Part shown: piece by piece, positions 1 to 12,059 of the stretch
How positions within the stretch are numbered: position 1 is the first letter of the stretch
Layout of the letters: each line of letters starts with the position of its first letter
Source of the DNA: Tenrec ecaudatus
Lineage: Eukaryota; Chordata; Mammalia; Afrosoricida; Tenrecidae
Reading direction: 5' to 3'
Assembly (NCBI RefSeq): GCF_050624435.1
Contig: NW_027459444.1
Coordinates: 198,501-262,500 of the forward strand
Length of the DNA stretch: 64,000 nt
Program-made: the position numbers and the translations under genes
The notes under the pieces: generated by a model
What the model was told of the DNA's origin: nothing
What the model saw: only the letters and a program-made list of their open reading frames with translations
Databases searched by the model: none

Positions 1-126
1 GCTAGGGCATCCTTAGACTTGGGCTAGGGAACCCCTAGGCTTAGGCTAGGGCACCCTAGGCTTAGACTAAGGCTAGGGCTCCTCTACCCTAAGGCTATGG
101 CACGCCTAGCCTTAGGCTAGGGCACC

Positions 127-138
127 CCTAAGCTTAGG
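127..138. repeat. CCTAAGCTTAGG palindrome at a variant monomer junction (example)
   Basis: When the last base of a monomer changes from G to A, the junction becomes the perfect 12-base palindrome CCTAAGCTTAGG, which contains an AAGCTT (HindIII) site. This variant recurs many times across the array, whereas the usual junction is CCTAGG. Confidence 0.9.
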
Positions 139-802
139 CTAGGGCACCCCTAAGCTTAGGCTAGGGCACCCCTAGTCTAAGGCTAGGGCACCCATAGGCT
201 TAGGCTAGGTCACCCCTAGGCTTAGGCTAGGGCACCCCTAGGTTTAGGCTAAGGCTAGGGCTCCCCTAGCCTAAGGCTAGGGCACCCCTAGGCTTAGGCT
301 AGGTCACCCCTAGGCTTAGGCTAGGGCACCCCTAGGCTTAGGCTAAGGCTAGGGCTCCCCTAGTCTAAGGCTAGGGCAGGCTTAGGCTTAGACTAGGTCA
401 CCCCCAGGCTTAGGCTAGGGCACGCCTAGGCTTAGGCTAGGGCACCCCTAGGCTTAGGTTAAGGCTAGGGCTCCCATAGCTTAAGGCTAGGGCACACCTA
501 GGCTTAGGTTAGGGCACCCCTAGGTTTAGGCTAGGACAGCCGTAGGCTTAGGCTAGGGTACCCCTAGGCTTAGGTAGGGAACACCTAGGCTTAGGTTAGG
601 GCACCCCTATGCTTAGGCAAGGCACCCCTAGACTTAGGCTAGGACACCCCTAGGCTTAGGCTGGGGCACCCCTAGGCTTAGGCTAAGGCTAGGGCTCCTC
701 TAGCCTAACGCTAGGGCATCCTTAGGCTTGGGCTAGGGAAACCCTAGGCTTAGGCTAGGGCACCCTAGGCTTAGACTAAGGCTAGGGCTCCCCTACCCTA
801 AG

Positions 803-1025
803 GCTACGGCACCCCTAGCCTTAGGCTAGGGCACCCCTAAGCTTAGACTAGGGCCCCCCTAAGCTTAGGCTAGGGCACCCCTAGTCTTAGGCTAGTGCAC
901 CTCTAGGCTTAGGCTACGGCACCCCTAGCCTTAGGCTAGGGCACCCCTAAGCTTAGACTAGGGCCCCCCTAAGCTTAGGCTAGGGCACCCCTAGTCTTAG
1001 GCTAGTGCACCTCTAGGCTTAGGCT
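803..1025 (+). repeat. 110-bp (5-monomer) tandem duplication
   Basis: A five-monomer segment starting GCTTAGACTAGGGCC at 841 is repeated at 951, exactly 110 bases (5 x 22) later. Flanking identity extends from about 803 to about 1025. The identity of the rare variants GGGCCCCCC and GTGCACCTC in both copies shows a local duplication, not two independent monomer runs. Confidence 0.9.
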
Positions 1026-1065
1026 AGGGCATCCCTAGGCTTAGGCTAAGGCTAGGGCTCCTCTA

Positions 1066-2220
1066 GCCTAACGCTAGAGCATCCCTAGGCTTGGGCTACG
1101 GCACCCCTTGGCTTAGGCTAGGGCACCCCTAGGCTTAGACTAAGGCTAGGGCTCCCCTAGCCTAAGGCTATGTCACCCCTTGGCTTAGGCTAGGGAACCC
1201 CTAGGTTGAGTTAGGGCGCCCCAAGGCTTAGACTAAGGCTAGGGCTCCCCTAGCCTAAGGTTAGGGCACCCCTAGGCTTAGGCTAGGGCACCCCTGGGCT
1301 TAGGCTAGGACACCCGTAAGCTTAGGCTAGGGCACCCTTAGTCTTAGGCTAGGGCACCCCTAGGCTTAGTCTAAGGCTAGGGCTCCCCTAGCCTAAGGCT
1401 AGGGCACCCCTAGTCTTAGGCTAGGGCACCCCTAGGCTTAGGCTAGGGCACCCCTAGGCTTAGGCTAAGGCTAGGGCTCAGCTAGCCTAAGGCTAGGGCA
1501 CCACTAGGCTAAGGCTAGGGCAACCTTCGGCGTAGACTAAGGCTAGGGGACCCCTAGGCTTAGGCTAAGGCACCCCTAGGCTTAGGCTAGGGCACCCCTA
1601 GCCTTAGGCTAGGGCACCCCTAAGCTTAGGCTAGGGCACCCCTAACCTTAGGCTAGGGCACCCCTAGTCTTAGGCTAGTGCACCCCTAGGCTTAGGCTAG
1701 GGCACCCGTAGGCTTAGGCTAGGGCACCCCTAGGCTTAGGTAGGGAACCCATAGACTTAGGCTAGGGCACCCCTAGGCTTAGGCTAGGGCACCCCTAGGC
1801 TTAGTCTAAGGCTAGAGCTCCTATAGCCTAACGCTAGGGCATCCCTAGGCTTGGGCTACGGCACCCCTAGGCTTAGACTAAGGCTAGGGCTCCCCTAGCC
1901 TAAGGCTAGGACACCCCTAGGCTTAGGCTAGGGAACCCCTTGGTTTGGCTAGGGCGCCCCAAGGCTTAGGCTAAGGCTAGGGCTCCCCTAGCCTAAGGTT
2001 AGGGCACCCCTAGGCTTAGGCTAGGGCACCCCTGGGCTTAGGCTAGGACACCCGTAAGCTTAGGCTAGGGCACCCTTAGTCTTAGGCTAGGGCACCCCTA
2101 GGCTTCGTCTAAGGCTAGGGCTCCCCTAGACTAAGGCTAGGGCACCCCTAGGCTTAGGCTAGGGCACCCCTAGGCTTAGGTTAGGGCACCCCTTGTCTTA
2201 GGCTAGGGCACCCCTAGGCT
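1066..2220 (+). repeat. About 738-bp tandem duplication
   Basis: The rare landmark GGGCGCCCCAAGG occurs at 1214 and 1952, 738 bases apart, and is followed in both copies by the same series of variants (CCTGGGCTTAGG, CACCCGTAAGC, CACCCTTAGTC). The copies have scattered differences, including a few one-base length changes, so this is older than the duplications in the right half of the window. Confidence 0.8.
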
Positions 2221-2690
2221 TAGGCTAGGACACCACTAGGCTTAGGCTAGGACACCCCTAGGCTTAGGATAGGGCAACCCTATTCTTAGGCTAGGGCACC
2301 CTTAGGCTTAGGCTAGAGCACCCCTAAGCTTAGGCTAGGGCTCCCCTATGCTTAGGCTAAGGCTAGGGCTCCCCTTGCCTAACCCTAGGGCACCCCTAGG
2401 CTTAGGCTAGGGCACCCCGATGCTTAGGCTAGGGCACCCCTAAGCTTAGGCTAGGGCACCCCTAGACTTAGGCTAAGGCACCCATAGGCGAAGGCTAGGG
2501 CACCCCTAGGCTTAGGCTAGGGCACCCCTAGGATTAGGCTAGGGCACCCCTAGGCTTAGGCTAGGGCACCACTAGGCTTAGGCTACGGCTAGGGCTCAGA
2601 TAGCCTAAGGCTAGGGCACCACTAGGCTAAGGCTAGGGCAACCTTCGGCGTAGACTAAGGCTAGGGGACCCCTAGGCTTAGGCTAAGGTA
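1475..2690 (+). repeat. Repeated CAACCTTCGGCG landmark segment, 1,118 bp apart
   Basis: A segment of roughly 100 bases carrying CTCAGCTAGCC, CACCACTAGG and CAACCTTCGGCG lies at about 1475-1570 and again at about 2590-2690 (landmark at 1521 and 2639). The second copy reads CTCAGATAGCC, a single change. Only these short ends are claimed as copies; the sequence between them is covered by the other entries for this block. Confidence 0.75.
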
Positions 2691-2841
2691 CCACTAGGCT
2701 TAGGCTAGGGCACCCCTAGGCTAAGGCTAGGGCACCCCTAGGCTCAGGCTAGTGCACCCCTACACTTAGGCTAGGGCACCCTTAGGCTTAGGCTGGGGCA
2801 CCCCTAGGCTTAGGCTAAGGCTAGGGCTCCTCTAGCCTAAC

Positions 2842-3220
2842 GCTAGGGCATCCTTAGGCTTGGGCTAGGGAACCCCTAGGCTTAGGCTAGGGCACCCTAG
2901 GCTTAGACTAAGGCTAGGGCTCCCCTACCCTAAGGCTACGGCACCCCTAGCCTTAGGCTAGGGCACCCTTAAGCTTAGGCTAGGGCACCCCTAAGCTTAG
3001 GCTAGGGCACCCCTAGTCTAAGGCTAGGGCACCCCTAGGCTTAGGTTAAGGCTAGGGCTCCCATAGCTTAAGGCTAGGGCACACCTAGGCTTAGGTTAGG
3101 GCACCCCTAGGTTTAGGCTAGGACAGCCGTAGGCTTAGGCTAGGGTACCCCTAGGCTTAGGTAGGGAACACCTAGGCTTAGGTTAGGGCACCCCTATGCT
3201 TAGGCTAGGCACCCCTAGGC
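2842..3220 (+). repeat. Composite copy of 1-194 joined to about 454-627
   Basis: Positions 2842 to about 3035 follow 1 to about 194, including the two successive AAGCTT junctions and CCTAGTCTAAGG. From about 3040 the sequence matches 454 onward (TTAGGTTAAGG, CCCATAGCTTAAGG, GGACAGCCGTAGG). Relative to the window start, about 260 bases are missing at the join. This is what an unequal exchange between similar monomers leaves behind. Confidence 0.75.
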
Positions 3221-5489
3221 TTAGGAAAATGCTAGGACACCCCTAGACTCAGGCTAGGGCACCCCCAGGTTTAGGCTAAGGCTAGGGCTCCCCTAGCCTA
3301 AGGCTAGAGCACCCCTAAGCTTAGGCTAGGGAACCCCTAGGCTTAGGCTAGGGCACCCCTAGGCTTAGGCTAAAGCTAGGTCTCCCCTACCCTAAGGCTA
3401 GTGTACCCTTAGGCTTAGGTTAGGGCAATCCTAGGCTTAGGCTAGGGCACCCCTAGGCTTAGGCTAGGGCACCCCTAGGCTTAGGCTAGGGCACCCCTAG
3501 CCTTAGGTTAAGGCTAGGGCTCCCCTAGCCTAAGGCTAGGGCACCCCTAAGCTCAGGCGAGGGCAACCCTAGGCTTAGGCTAGGGCACCCCTAGGCTTAG
3601 GCTAATGCTACGATTCCCCTAGCCTAAGGCTAGGACACCCTTAGGCTCAGGCTATGGCACCCCTTGGCTTAGGCTAAGGCACCCCTATCCTTAGGCTAGG
3701 ACACCCCTAGGCTTAGGCTAGGGCACCCCTAGGCTTAGGCTAGGGCACCCCAAGGCTTATTTTAGGGCACCCCTAGGCTTAGGCTAGGGCACCCGTAGGC
3801 TTAGGCTAGGGCACCCCTAGGCTTAGGTTAGGGCACCCCTAGGCTTAGGCTAAGGATAGGACTCGCCTAGGCTAAGGCTAGGGAACCCCTAGGCTCAGGC
3901 TATGGCACCCCTAGACTTAGGCTACGGCAATCATAGGCTTAGGGTAAGGCTAGGACTCGCCTAGCCTAAGGCTAGGGTACCCGTAGGCTCAGGCTAGGGC
4001 ACAACTAGCCTAAGGCTAGGGCACCCCTATGCTTAGGCTAGGGCACCCCTAGGATTAGGTTAGTGCACCCCTAGATTTAGGCTAAGGCTAGGGCTCCCCT
4101 AGCCTAAGGCTAGGGCACCGTTAGGCTTATTCTAGGGCACCCCTAGGCTTAGGCTAGGGCACCCCTAGGCTTAGGCTAAGGCTAGGGCTCGCCTACCCTA
4201 AGGCTAGGGCACCCCTAGGCTTAGGCTAGGGAACCCCTAGACTTAGGCTAGGGCACCCCTAGGCTTAGGCTAGGGCACCCCTAGGCTTACGCTAGGGCAC
4301 CCTAGGCTTCGGCTAAGACACCCGTAGGCTTAGGCTAGGAAACCCGTAGGCTTAGGCTAAGGCTAGGGCTCCCCTAGCCTAAAGCTAGGACACCCCTAGG
4401 CTTAGGCTAGGGCACCCCTAGGCTTAGGCTAGGGCACTCCTATGCTTAGGCTAAGGCTAGGGCTCCCCTAGCCTAAGGCTAGGGAACCCCTAGGCTTAGG
4501 CAAGGGCGCCCCTAGACTTGGCTAAGGCAACGGCTCCCCTAGCCTCAAGTTAGGGCACCCCTCGACTCAGGATAGGGCACCCCTAGGCTTAGGCTAGGGC
4601 AATCCTAGGCTTAGGGTAAGGCTAGGGCTCCACTAACCTCAGGCTACGTCACCCCTAGGCTCAGGTTAGGGCACCCCTACGCTTAGGCTAGGGCACCCCT
4701 AGGCTTAGGAAAAGGCTAGGGCACCCCTAGGCTTAGGCTAGGGAACCCCTTGGCTTAGGCTAGGGCACCCCTAGGCTTAGGCTAAAGCTAGGTCTCCCCT
4801 ACCCTAAGGCTAGTGTACCCTTAGGCTTAGGCTAGGGCACACCTAGGCTTAGGCTAGGGCCCCCCTAGTCTTAGGCTTGGGCACCCCTAGGCTTAGGCTA
4901 GGGCACCCCTAGCTTTAGGTTAAGGCTAGGGTTCCCCTAGCCTAAGGCTAGGGCACCCCTAAACTCAGGCGAGGGCACCCCTAGGCTTAGGCTAGGGCAC
5001 CCCTAGCTTAGGCTAAGGCTACGGCTCCCCTAGCCTAAGGCTAGGACACCCCTAGCCTTAGGCTAAGGCTAGGGCTCCCCTAGCCTAACCCTAGGGCACC
5101 CCTAGGCTTAGGCTGGGGCACCCCTAGGCTTAGGCTAGGGCACCCCTAAGCTTAGGCTAGGGCACCCCGAGTCTTAGGGTAGGGCACCCCTAGGCTTAAG
5201 CTAGGGCACCCCTAGGCTTAGGCTAAGGCTAGGGCTCACCTAGCCTAAGGCTAGAGCACCCCTTGGCATAGTCTAGGGCACCCCTAAGCTTAGGCTAGGG
5301 CACACCTAGGCTTAGGCTAAGCCTAGGGCACCCCTAGCATAAGGCTAGGGCACACCTAGACTTAGGCTAGGGCAATCCTACGCTTAGTCTAGGGCACCCA
5401 TAGGCTTAGGCTAGGGCACCCCTAGGTATAGGCTAAGGCTAGGGCTCCCCTAGCCTAAGGCTAGGGCTTCCCTAGGCTTAGGCTAGGGC
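3221..5489 (+). repeat. Satellite block with AAAGCTAGGTCTCC marker copies
   Basis: The marker AAAGCTAGGTCTCCCC occurs at 3372 and 4784 here and again at 8206. The stretch 3225-3770 reappears at 8034-8577: the offset is 4,834 at the marker and 4,812 at the landmark CAAGGCTTATTTTA (3751 and 8563). The 22-base change equals one lost monomer. A second stretch near 4490-5060, marked by GCTAAGGCAACGGCTCC (4521), has a copy from about 7825 (7855). Only diverged satellite is present. Confidence 0.75.
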
Positions 5490-6599
5490 ACCCCTAAGCT
5501 TAGGCTAGGACACCCCTAGGCTTAAGCTAGGGCACCCCTAGGCTTAGGCTTAGACTAGGTATCCCCTAGCCAAAGATAGGGCACTCCTAGGCTTAGGCTA
5601 GGGCACCCATAGGCTTAGGCTAAGGCTAGGGCTCCCCTAGCCTAAGGCTAGGGCACCCCTAGGCTTAGGCTATGGCACCCCTAGGCTTGGCTAGGGCACC
5701 CCTAGGCTTACGATAATGTTAGGGCTCCCCTAGCCTAAGGCGAAGGCACCTCTAGGCTTAGGCTAAGGCACCCCTAGGCTTAGGCTAGGGCACCCATAGG
5801 TTTAGGCTAGGGCACCGCTAGGATTAAGCAAGGGCACCCCTAGGCTTAGGCTAGGGCACCCCAAGGCTTAGGCTAAGGCTAGGGCTTCCCTAGCCTAAGG
5901 CTAGGGCACCCCTAGGCTTAGGCTAGGGCAGCCCTAGGCTTAGGTTAGGGCACCCCTAGACTTTGGCTAGGGCACCCCTAGGCTTAGGCTTAGGCTAGGC
6001 CTCACCTAGCCTAAGGCTAGGGCACCCCTAGGCTTAGGCTTTTGCACCCCTAGGCTTAGGCTTGGGCAGCCCTAGGCTTAGGGTAAGGCTAGGGCTACCC
6101 TAGCCTAAGGCTAGGGCAGACCTATGCTTAGGCTAGGGCACCCCTAGGCTTAGGCTAGGGCAAGCCTATGCTTAAGCTAGGTCACCCCTAGGCTTAGGCT
6201 AAGTCTAGGGCTCCTTAGCCTAAGGCTAGGGCACCCATAGGCTTAGGCTAGGGCACCCCTACGCTTACGCTAGTGCACCCCTAGGCTTGGGCTAAGGCTA
6301 GGGCTCCCCAACATAAGGCTAGGGCACCCATATCCTTAGGCTTAGGCACCCCTAGGCTTTGGCTAGGGAACCCCTAGCCTAAGGCTAGGGCACCCCTAGG
6401 CTTAGACAAGGGCACCCCTAGGCTTTGGCTAGGGCTCCCCTAGCCTAAGTCTAGGACACCCCTAGGTTTAGTCTAGGGCACCCCGAGGCTTAGGCTAGTG
6501 CACCCCTAGGCTTAGGCTAAGGCTAGGGCTCCCAGCCTAAGGCTAGGGCACCCCTAGGCTTAGGCTAGGGCACGCCTAGGCTTAGGCTAGGGCACCCCT
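5490..6599 (+). repeat. Satellite block copied at about 8675-9880
   Basis: Landmarks CAAAGATAGGGCACTCC (5571 and 8756) and GGATTAAGCA (5821 and 9006) are both 3,185 bases apart. Further along, GGGCTCCCCAAC (6301 and 9631) is 3,330 apart, so the later copy has gained about 145 bases. Copies differ visibly by point changes, indicating an older duplication. Confidence 0.75.
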
Positions 6600-7824
6600 A
6601 GGCTTAGTATAGGGCACCCCTAGGCTTAGACTAAGACTAGGGCACCCATAGGCTCAGGCTAGGGCACCCCTACACTTAGACTAGGGCACCACTAGGCTTA
6701 GGCTAAGGCTAGGGATCCCCTAGCGTAAGGCTAGGTCACCCCTAGGCATAGGCTAGGGCACCCTTAGGCTTAGGCTAAGGCTAGGGCTCCCCTAGCCTAA
6801 GGCTAGGGCACCCCTAAACTTAGGTTAGGGCACCGCTAGACTTAGGCTAGGGCACCCCTCGGCTTGGCTAGGGCACCCCTAGTCTTAGGCTAAGTCTAGC
6901 GCTCCCCTAGCCTAAAGCCAGGGCACCCCTAGGCGTAGGCTAGGGCACCCCTACGCTTAGGCTAAGTCTAGGGCTACCATAGCCTAAGGCTAGGGCACCC
7001 ATAGGCTTAGGCTAGGGCACACCTAGGTTTAGGCTAGGGCACCCCTAGGTTTCGGCTATGGCTAGAGCTCCCCTAGTCTAAGGCTAGGGCACCCTTAGGC
7101 ATAGGCTAGGGCACCCCTAGGGTTAGGCTAAGGCACCCCTAGGCTTAGGCTAGGGCACCCCTAGGCTTAGGCTAGGACACCACTAGGCATAGGAAGGGCT
7201 CCCCTAGGCTTAGACTAAGGCTAGGGCTCCCCTAGCCTAAGGCCAGGGCACCCCTAGGCTTAGGTTAGGGCACCCCTAGTCTTAGGCTAAGGCTAGGGCT
7301 TCCCTTGCCTAAGGCTAGGGCACCCTTAGGCTTAGGCTAGGGCACCCCTAGGCTTAGGTTAGGGCACCCCTAGGCTTAGGTAGGGAACCCCTATGCTTAG
7401 GCTAGGGCACCCCTAGGCTTAGGCTACAACACCACTAGGCTTAAGAAGGGCACCCCTAGGCTTAGGCTAAGGCTACGGTTCCCCTAGCCAAAGGCTAGGG
7501 CACCTCTAGGCTTAGGCTAGGGCACCCCTATGCTTAGGCTAGGGCACGCCAAGGCTTAGGCTAGGGCAGCCCTAGGCTTAGGCTAAGGCTAGGGCTCGCC
7601 TAGCCTAAGGCTAGGGCAGCCCTAGGCTTAGGCTAGGGAACCCCTAGCCTAAGGCTAGGGCACCCCTAGGCTTAGGCTAGGGCACCCCTAGGCTTAGGCT
7701 AGGGCACCCTAGTCTTAGGCTAGGAAACCCCTAGGCTTAGGTTAGGGCACCCCTAGGCTTAGGTTAGGCCCCCCTATGCTTAGGCTAAGGCAAGGGCTCC
7801 CCTAGCCTAAGGCTAGGGCACCCC
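6600..7824 (+). repeat. Satellite block; about 6600-7480 recurs 6,005 bp downstream
   Basis: Three landmarks give the same offset of 6,005 bases: GTATAGGGC near 6606, GACACCACTAGGCATAGGAA (7176 and 13181) and ACACCACTAGG (7429 and 13434). About 880 bases are therefore shared collinearly with 12605-13485. The block also carries the CTTGGCTAGG 21-mers typical of the 5-25 kb zone. Confidence 0.8.
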
Positions 7825-9900
7825 TAGGCTTAGGCAAGGGCACCCCTAGACTTGGCTAAGGCAACGGCTCCCCTAGCCTCAAGCTAGGACACCCCTAGAC
7901 TCAGGCTAGGGCACCCCTAGGCTTAGGCTAGGGCAATACTAGGCTTAGGCTAGGGCTCCACTAACCTCAGGCTACATCACCCCTTGGCTCAGGTTAGGGC
8001 ACCCCTACGCTTAGGCTAGGGAACCCCTAGGCTTAGGAAAAGGCTAGGGCACCCCTAGACTCAGGCTCGGGCACCCCTAGGCTTAGGCTAGGGCACCCCT
8101 AGGTTTAGGCTAAGGCTAGGGCTCCCCTAGCCTAAGGCTAGAGCACCCCTAGGCTTAGGCTAGGGAACCCCTAGGCTTAGGCTAGGGCACCCCTAGGCTT
8201 AGGCTAAAGCTAGGTCTCCCCTACCCTAAGGCTAGTGTACCCTTAGGCTTAGGCTAGGGCACCCCTAGCCTTAGGCTAGGGCACCCCTAGGCTTAGGCTA
8301 GGGCACCCCTAGCCTTAGGTTAAGGCTAGGGCTCCCCTAGCCTAAGGCTAGGGCACCCCTAAGCTCAGGCGAGGGCAACCCTAGGCTTAGGCTAGGGCAC
8401 CCCTAGGCTTAGGCTAATGCTACGACTCCCCTAGCCTAAGGCTAGGACACCCTTAGGCTCAGGCTATGGCACCCCTTGGCTTAGGCTAAGGCACCCCTAT
8501 CCTTAGGCTAGGACACCCCTAGGCTTAGGCTAGGGCACCCCTAGGGTTAGGCTAGGGCACCCCAAGGCTTATTTTAGAGCACCCCTAGCCTTAGGCTAAG
8601 GCTAGGGCTCCCCTAGCCTAACCCTAGGGCACGCCTAGGCTTAGGCTAGGGCACCCCTAGGCTTAGGCTAGGGCACCCCTAAGCTTAGGCTAGGACACCC
8701 CTAGGCTTAAGCTAGGGCACCCCTAGGCTTAGGCTTAGGCTAGGTATCCCCTAGCCAAAGATAGGGCACTCCTAGGCTTAGGCTAGGGCACCCATAGGCT
8801 TAGGCTAAGGCTAGGGCTCCCCTAGCCCAAGGCCAGGGCACCCCTAGGCTTAGGCTATGGCACACCTAGGCTTGGCTAAGGCACCCCTAGGCTTACGATA
8901 ATGTTAGGGCTCCCCTAGCCTAAGGCGAAGGCACCTCTAAGCTTAGGCTAAGGCACCCCTAGGCTTAGGCTAGGGCACCCATTGGTTTAGGCTAGGGCAC
9001 CGCTAGGATTAAGCAAAGGCACACCTAGGCTTAGGCTAGGGCAGCCCTAGGCTTAGCCTAAGGCTAGGGCTCCCCTACCCTAAGGCTAGGGCACCCCTAG
9101 GCTTAGGCTAGGGCACCCCTAGGCTTAGGCTAAGGCTAGGGCTTCCCTAGCATAAGGCTAGGGCACCCCTAGGCTTAGGCTAGGGCAGCCCTAGGCTTAC
9201 ACTAAGGTTAGGGCTCGCCTAGCCTAAGGCTAGGGATCCCCTAGGCTTAGGTTAGGGCACCCCTAGGCTTTGGCTAGGGCACCCCTAGGCTTAGGCTTAG
9301 GCTAGGCCTCACCTAGCCTAAGGCTAGGGCACCCCTAGGCTTAGGCTTGTGCACTCCTAGGCTTAGGCTTGGGCAGCACTAGGCTTAGGGTAAGGCTAGG
9401 GCTACCCTAGCCTAAGGCTAGGGCAGACCTATGCTTAGGCTAGGGCACCCCTAAGCTTAGGCTAGGGCACCCCTAGGCTTAGGCTAGGGCAAGCCTATGC
9501 TTACGCTAGGTCACCCCTAGGCTTAGGCTAAGTCTAGGGCTCCCCTAGCCTAAGGCTAGGGCACCCCTAGGCTTAGGCTAGGGCACCCCTAGGCTTACGC
9601 TAGTGCACCCCTAGGATTGGGCTAAGGCTAGGGCTCCCCAACCTAAGGCTAGGGCACCCCTATCCTTAGGCTTAGGCACCCCTAGGCTTTGGCTAGGGAA
9701 CCCCTAGCCTAAGGCTAGGGCACCCCTAGGCTTTGGCTACGGCTCCCCTAGCCTAAGTCTAGGACACCCCTAGGTTTAGTCTAGGGCACCCCGAGCCTTA
9801 GGCTAGTGCACCCCTAGGCTTAGGCTAAGGCTAGGGCTCCCAGCCTAAGGCTAGGGCACCCCTAGGCTTAGGCTAGGGCACCCCTAGGCTTAGGCTTGTG
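7825..9900 (+). repeat. Block of second copies of the 3.2-6.5 kb region
   Basis: This block collects the downstream partners of earlier segments: 7825-8577 pairs with parts of 3225-5060, and 8675-9880 pairs with 5490-6560. Order is preserved but spacing is not, so insertions and losses of whole monomers followed duplication. Confidence 0.7.
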
Positions 9901-12059
9901 CACCCCTAGACTTATGCTAAGGCTAGGGCTCCCATCCCAAGACTAGGGCACCCCTAGGCTTAGGCTAGGGCACCCCTAGGCTTAGGCTAGGGCACCGCTA
10001 GGATTAAGCAAAGGCACACCTAGGCTTAGGCTAGGGCACCCCTAGGCTTAGGCTAGGGCACCCCTAGGCTTAGGCTAAGGCTAGGGCTTCCCTTGCCTAA
10101 GGCTAGGGCACCCCTAGGCTTAGGTTAGGGCACCCCTAGGCTTAGGTAGTGAACCCCTATGCTTAGGCTAGGGCACTCCTAGGCTTAGGCTACAACACCA
10201 CTAGGCTTAGGAAGGGCACCCCTAGGCTTAGGCTAAGGCTACGGTTCCCCTAGCCCAAGGCTAGGGCACCCCTAGGCGTAGGCTAGGGCACCCCTAGGTT
10301 TAGGCTAGGGCACCTCTAGGCTTAGGCTAGGGCACCCCTAGGCTTAGGCTAGGGTACCCCTAGGCTTGGGCTAGGGCACACATAGGCTTAGGCTAGGGCA
10401 GCCCTAGGCTTAGGCTAGGGCACCCCTAGGCTTAGGCTAGGGCACCCATACGCTTATGCTAGGGAACCCCTAGGCTTAAGCTAAGGCTAGGGCTCCCTAG
10501 CCTAAGGCTAGGGCACCACTAGGCTTAGGCTAGGGCACCCCAAGGCTTAGGCTAAGGCTAGGACTCACCTAGCTTAAGGCTAGGGCACCCATAGGCTTAG
10601 GCTAGGGCAGCCCTAGGCTTAGGCTAGGGCACCCCTAGTCTTAGGCTAGGGCATCCGTAGGCTTAAGCTAGGGCACCCCTAGGCTTAGGCTAAGGCTAGG
10701 GCTCCCCTAGCCTAAGGCTAGGGCACCCCTATGCTTAGTCTAGGGCACCCCTAGGCATAGGCTAGGGCAAGCCTATGCTTAAGCTAGGTCACCCCTAGGC
10801 TTAGGATAAGTCTAGGGCTCCCCTAACCTAAAGCTAGGGCACCCATAGGCTTAGGCTAGGGCACCCCTAGGCTTAGGCTAGGTCACCCCTAGGTTTAGGC
10901 TAAGGCTAGGTATTCCCTAGCCTAAAGCTAGCGCACCCCTAGGATTAGGCTAGGGCACCCCTAGGCTTAGGCTAGATCACCCCAAGGCTTAGGCTAAGGC
11001 TAGGGCTCCCCTAGCCTAAGGCTAGGGCACCCCTAGGCTTAGGCTAGGGCACCCCTAGGCTTAGGCTTGTGCACCCCTAGACTTATGCTAAGGCTAGGGC
11101 TCCCATCCCAAGGCTAGGGCACCCCTAGGCTTAGGCTAGGGCACCCCTAGGCTTAGGCTAGGGCACCCCTAGGCTTAGGCTAAGGATTGGGCACCCATAG
11201 GCTCAGGGTAGGGCACCCCTACACTTAGACTAGGGCACCACTAGGCTTAGGCTAAGGCTAGGGATCCCCTAGCGTAAGGCTAGGGCACTCCTAGGCTTAG
11301 GCTAGGGCACCCCTAGGCTTAGGCTAAGTCTAGGGCTCCCCTAGCCTAAGGCTAGGCAACCCCTAAGCTTAGGCTAGGGCACCGCTAGACTTAGGCTAGG
11401 GCACCCCTAGGCTTAGGCAAGGGCACCCCTTGGCTTTGGCTAGGGCACCCCTAGGCTTAGGCTAAGGCTACGGCTCCCCTACCTGAGGCTAGGGCACCCC
11501 TAGGCATAGGCTAGGGTACCCCTAGGCTTAGGCTAGGGAACCCCTAGGCTTAGGCTAGGGCACCCCTAGGCTTAGGCTAGGGCACCCCTAGGTTTAAGCT
11601 ACGGCACCCCTAGGCTTAAGCTAGGGCACACCTAGGCTTAGGCTAGGGCAGCCCTAGGCTTAGCCTAGGGCACCCCCAGGCTTAGGCTAGGGCACCCATA
11701 GGCTTAGGCTAGGGAACCCCTAGGCTTAAGCTAAGGCTAGGGCTCCCCTAGCCTAAGGCTAGGGCAACACAAGCCTTAGGCTAGGTCACCCCTAGGCTTA
11801 AGCTAGGGCACCTGTAGGCTTAGGTTAAGGCTAGGGCACCCCTAGCCTAAGGCTAGGGTACCCCTAGGCTTTGCCTAGGGCACCCCTAGGCTTAGGATAG
11901 GGAACCCCTAGGCTTAGGGTAGGGCACCCTAGGCTTAGGCTAGGGCACCCCTAGGTATAGGCTAAGCCTAGGGCTCCCCTACCCTAAGGCTAAGGCACCC
12001 CTAGGCTTAGGCTAGGGTACCCCTAGGCTTAGGCTAGGGCACCCCTAGGCTTTGGGCAC
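9901..12059 (+). repeat. Satellite block homologous to about 13290-14900
   Basis: The landmark GCAAGCCTATGCTTAAGC (10767) recurs at 13731, offset 2,964, and CACAAGCCTTAGG (11768) recurs at 14711, offset 2,943. An earlier landmark, GGGCTTCCCTTGCC (10084 and 13301), is 3,217 apart, so about 250 bases differ between the copies near 10.2-10.5 kb. GGATTAAGCA at 10001 also repeats 9006 at 995 bases. Older, imperfect copies. Confidence 0.7.

Larger units (their letters stand above)
1..3220 (+). repeat. Left-edge block, old rearranged satellite copies
   Basis: This block is marked by monomers reading CATCCTTAGGCTTGGG and CCCTACCCTAAGG. The marker stretch starts at 1, 710 and 2842, so the block holds three diverged copies of one ancestral segment. 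Copies differ from each other at several positions per hundred bases, more than in the middle or right parts. The block contains smaller tandem duplications annotated separately. Nothing other than satellite was seen. Confidence 0.8.
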
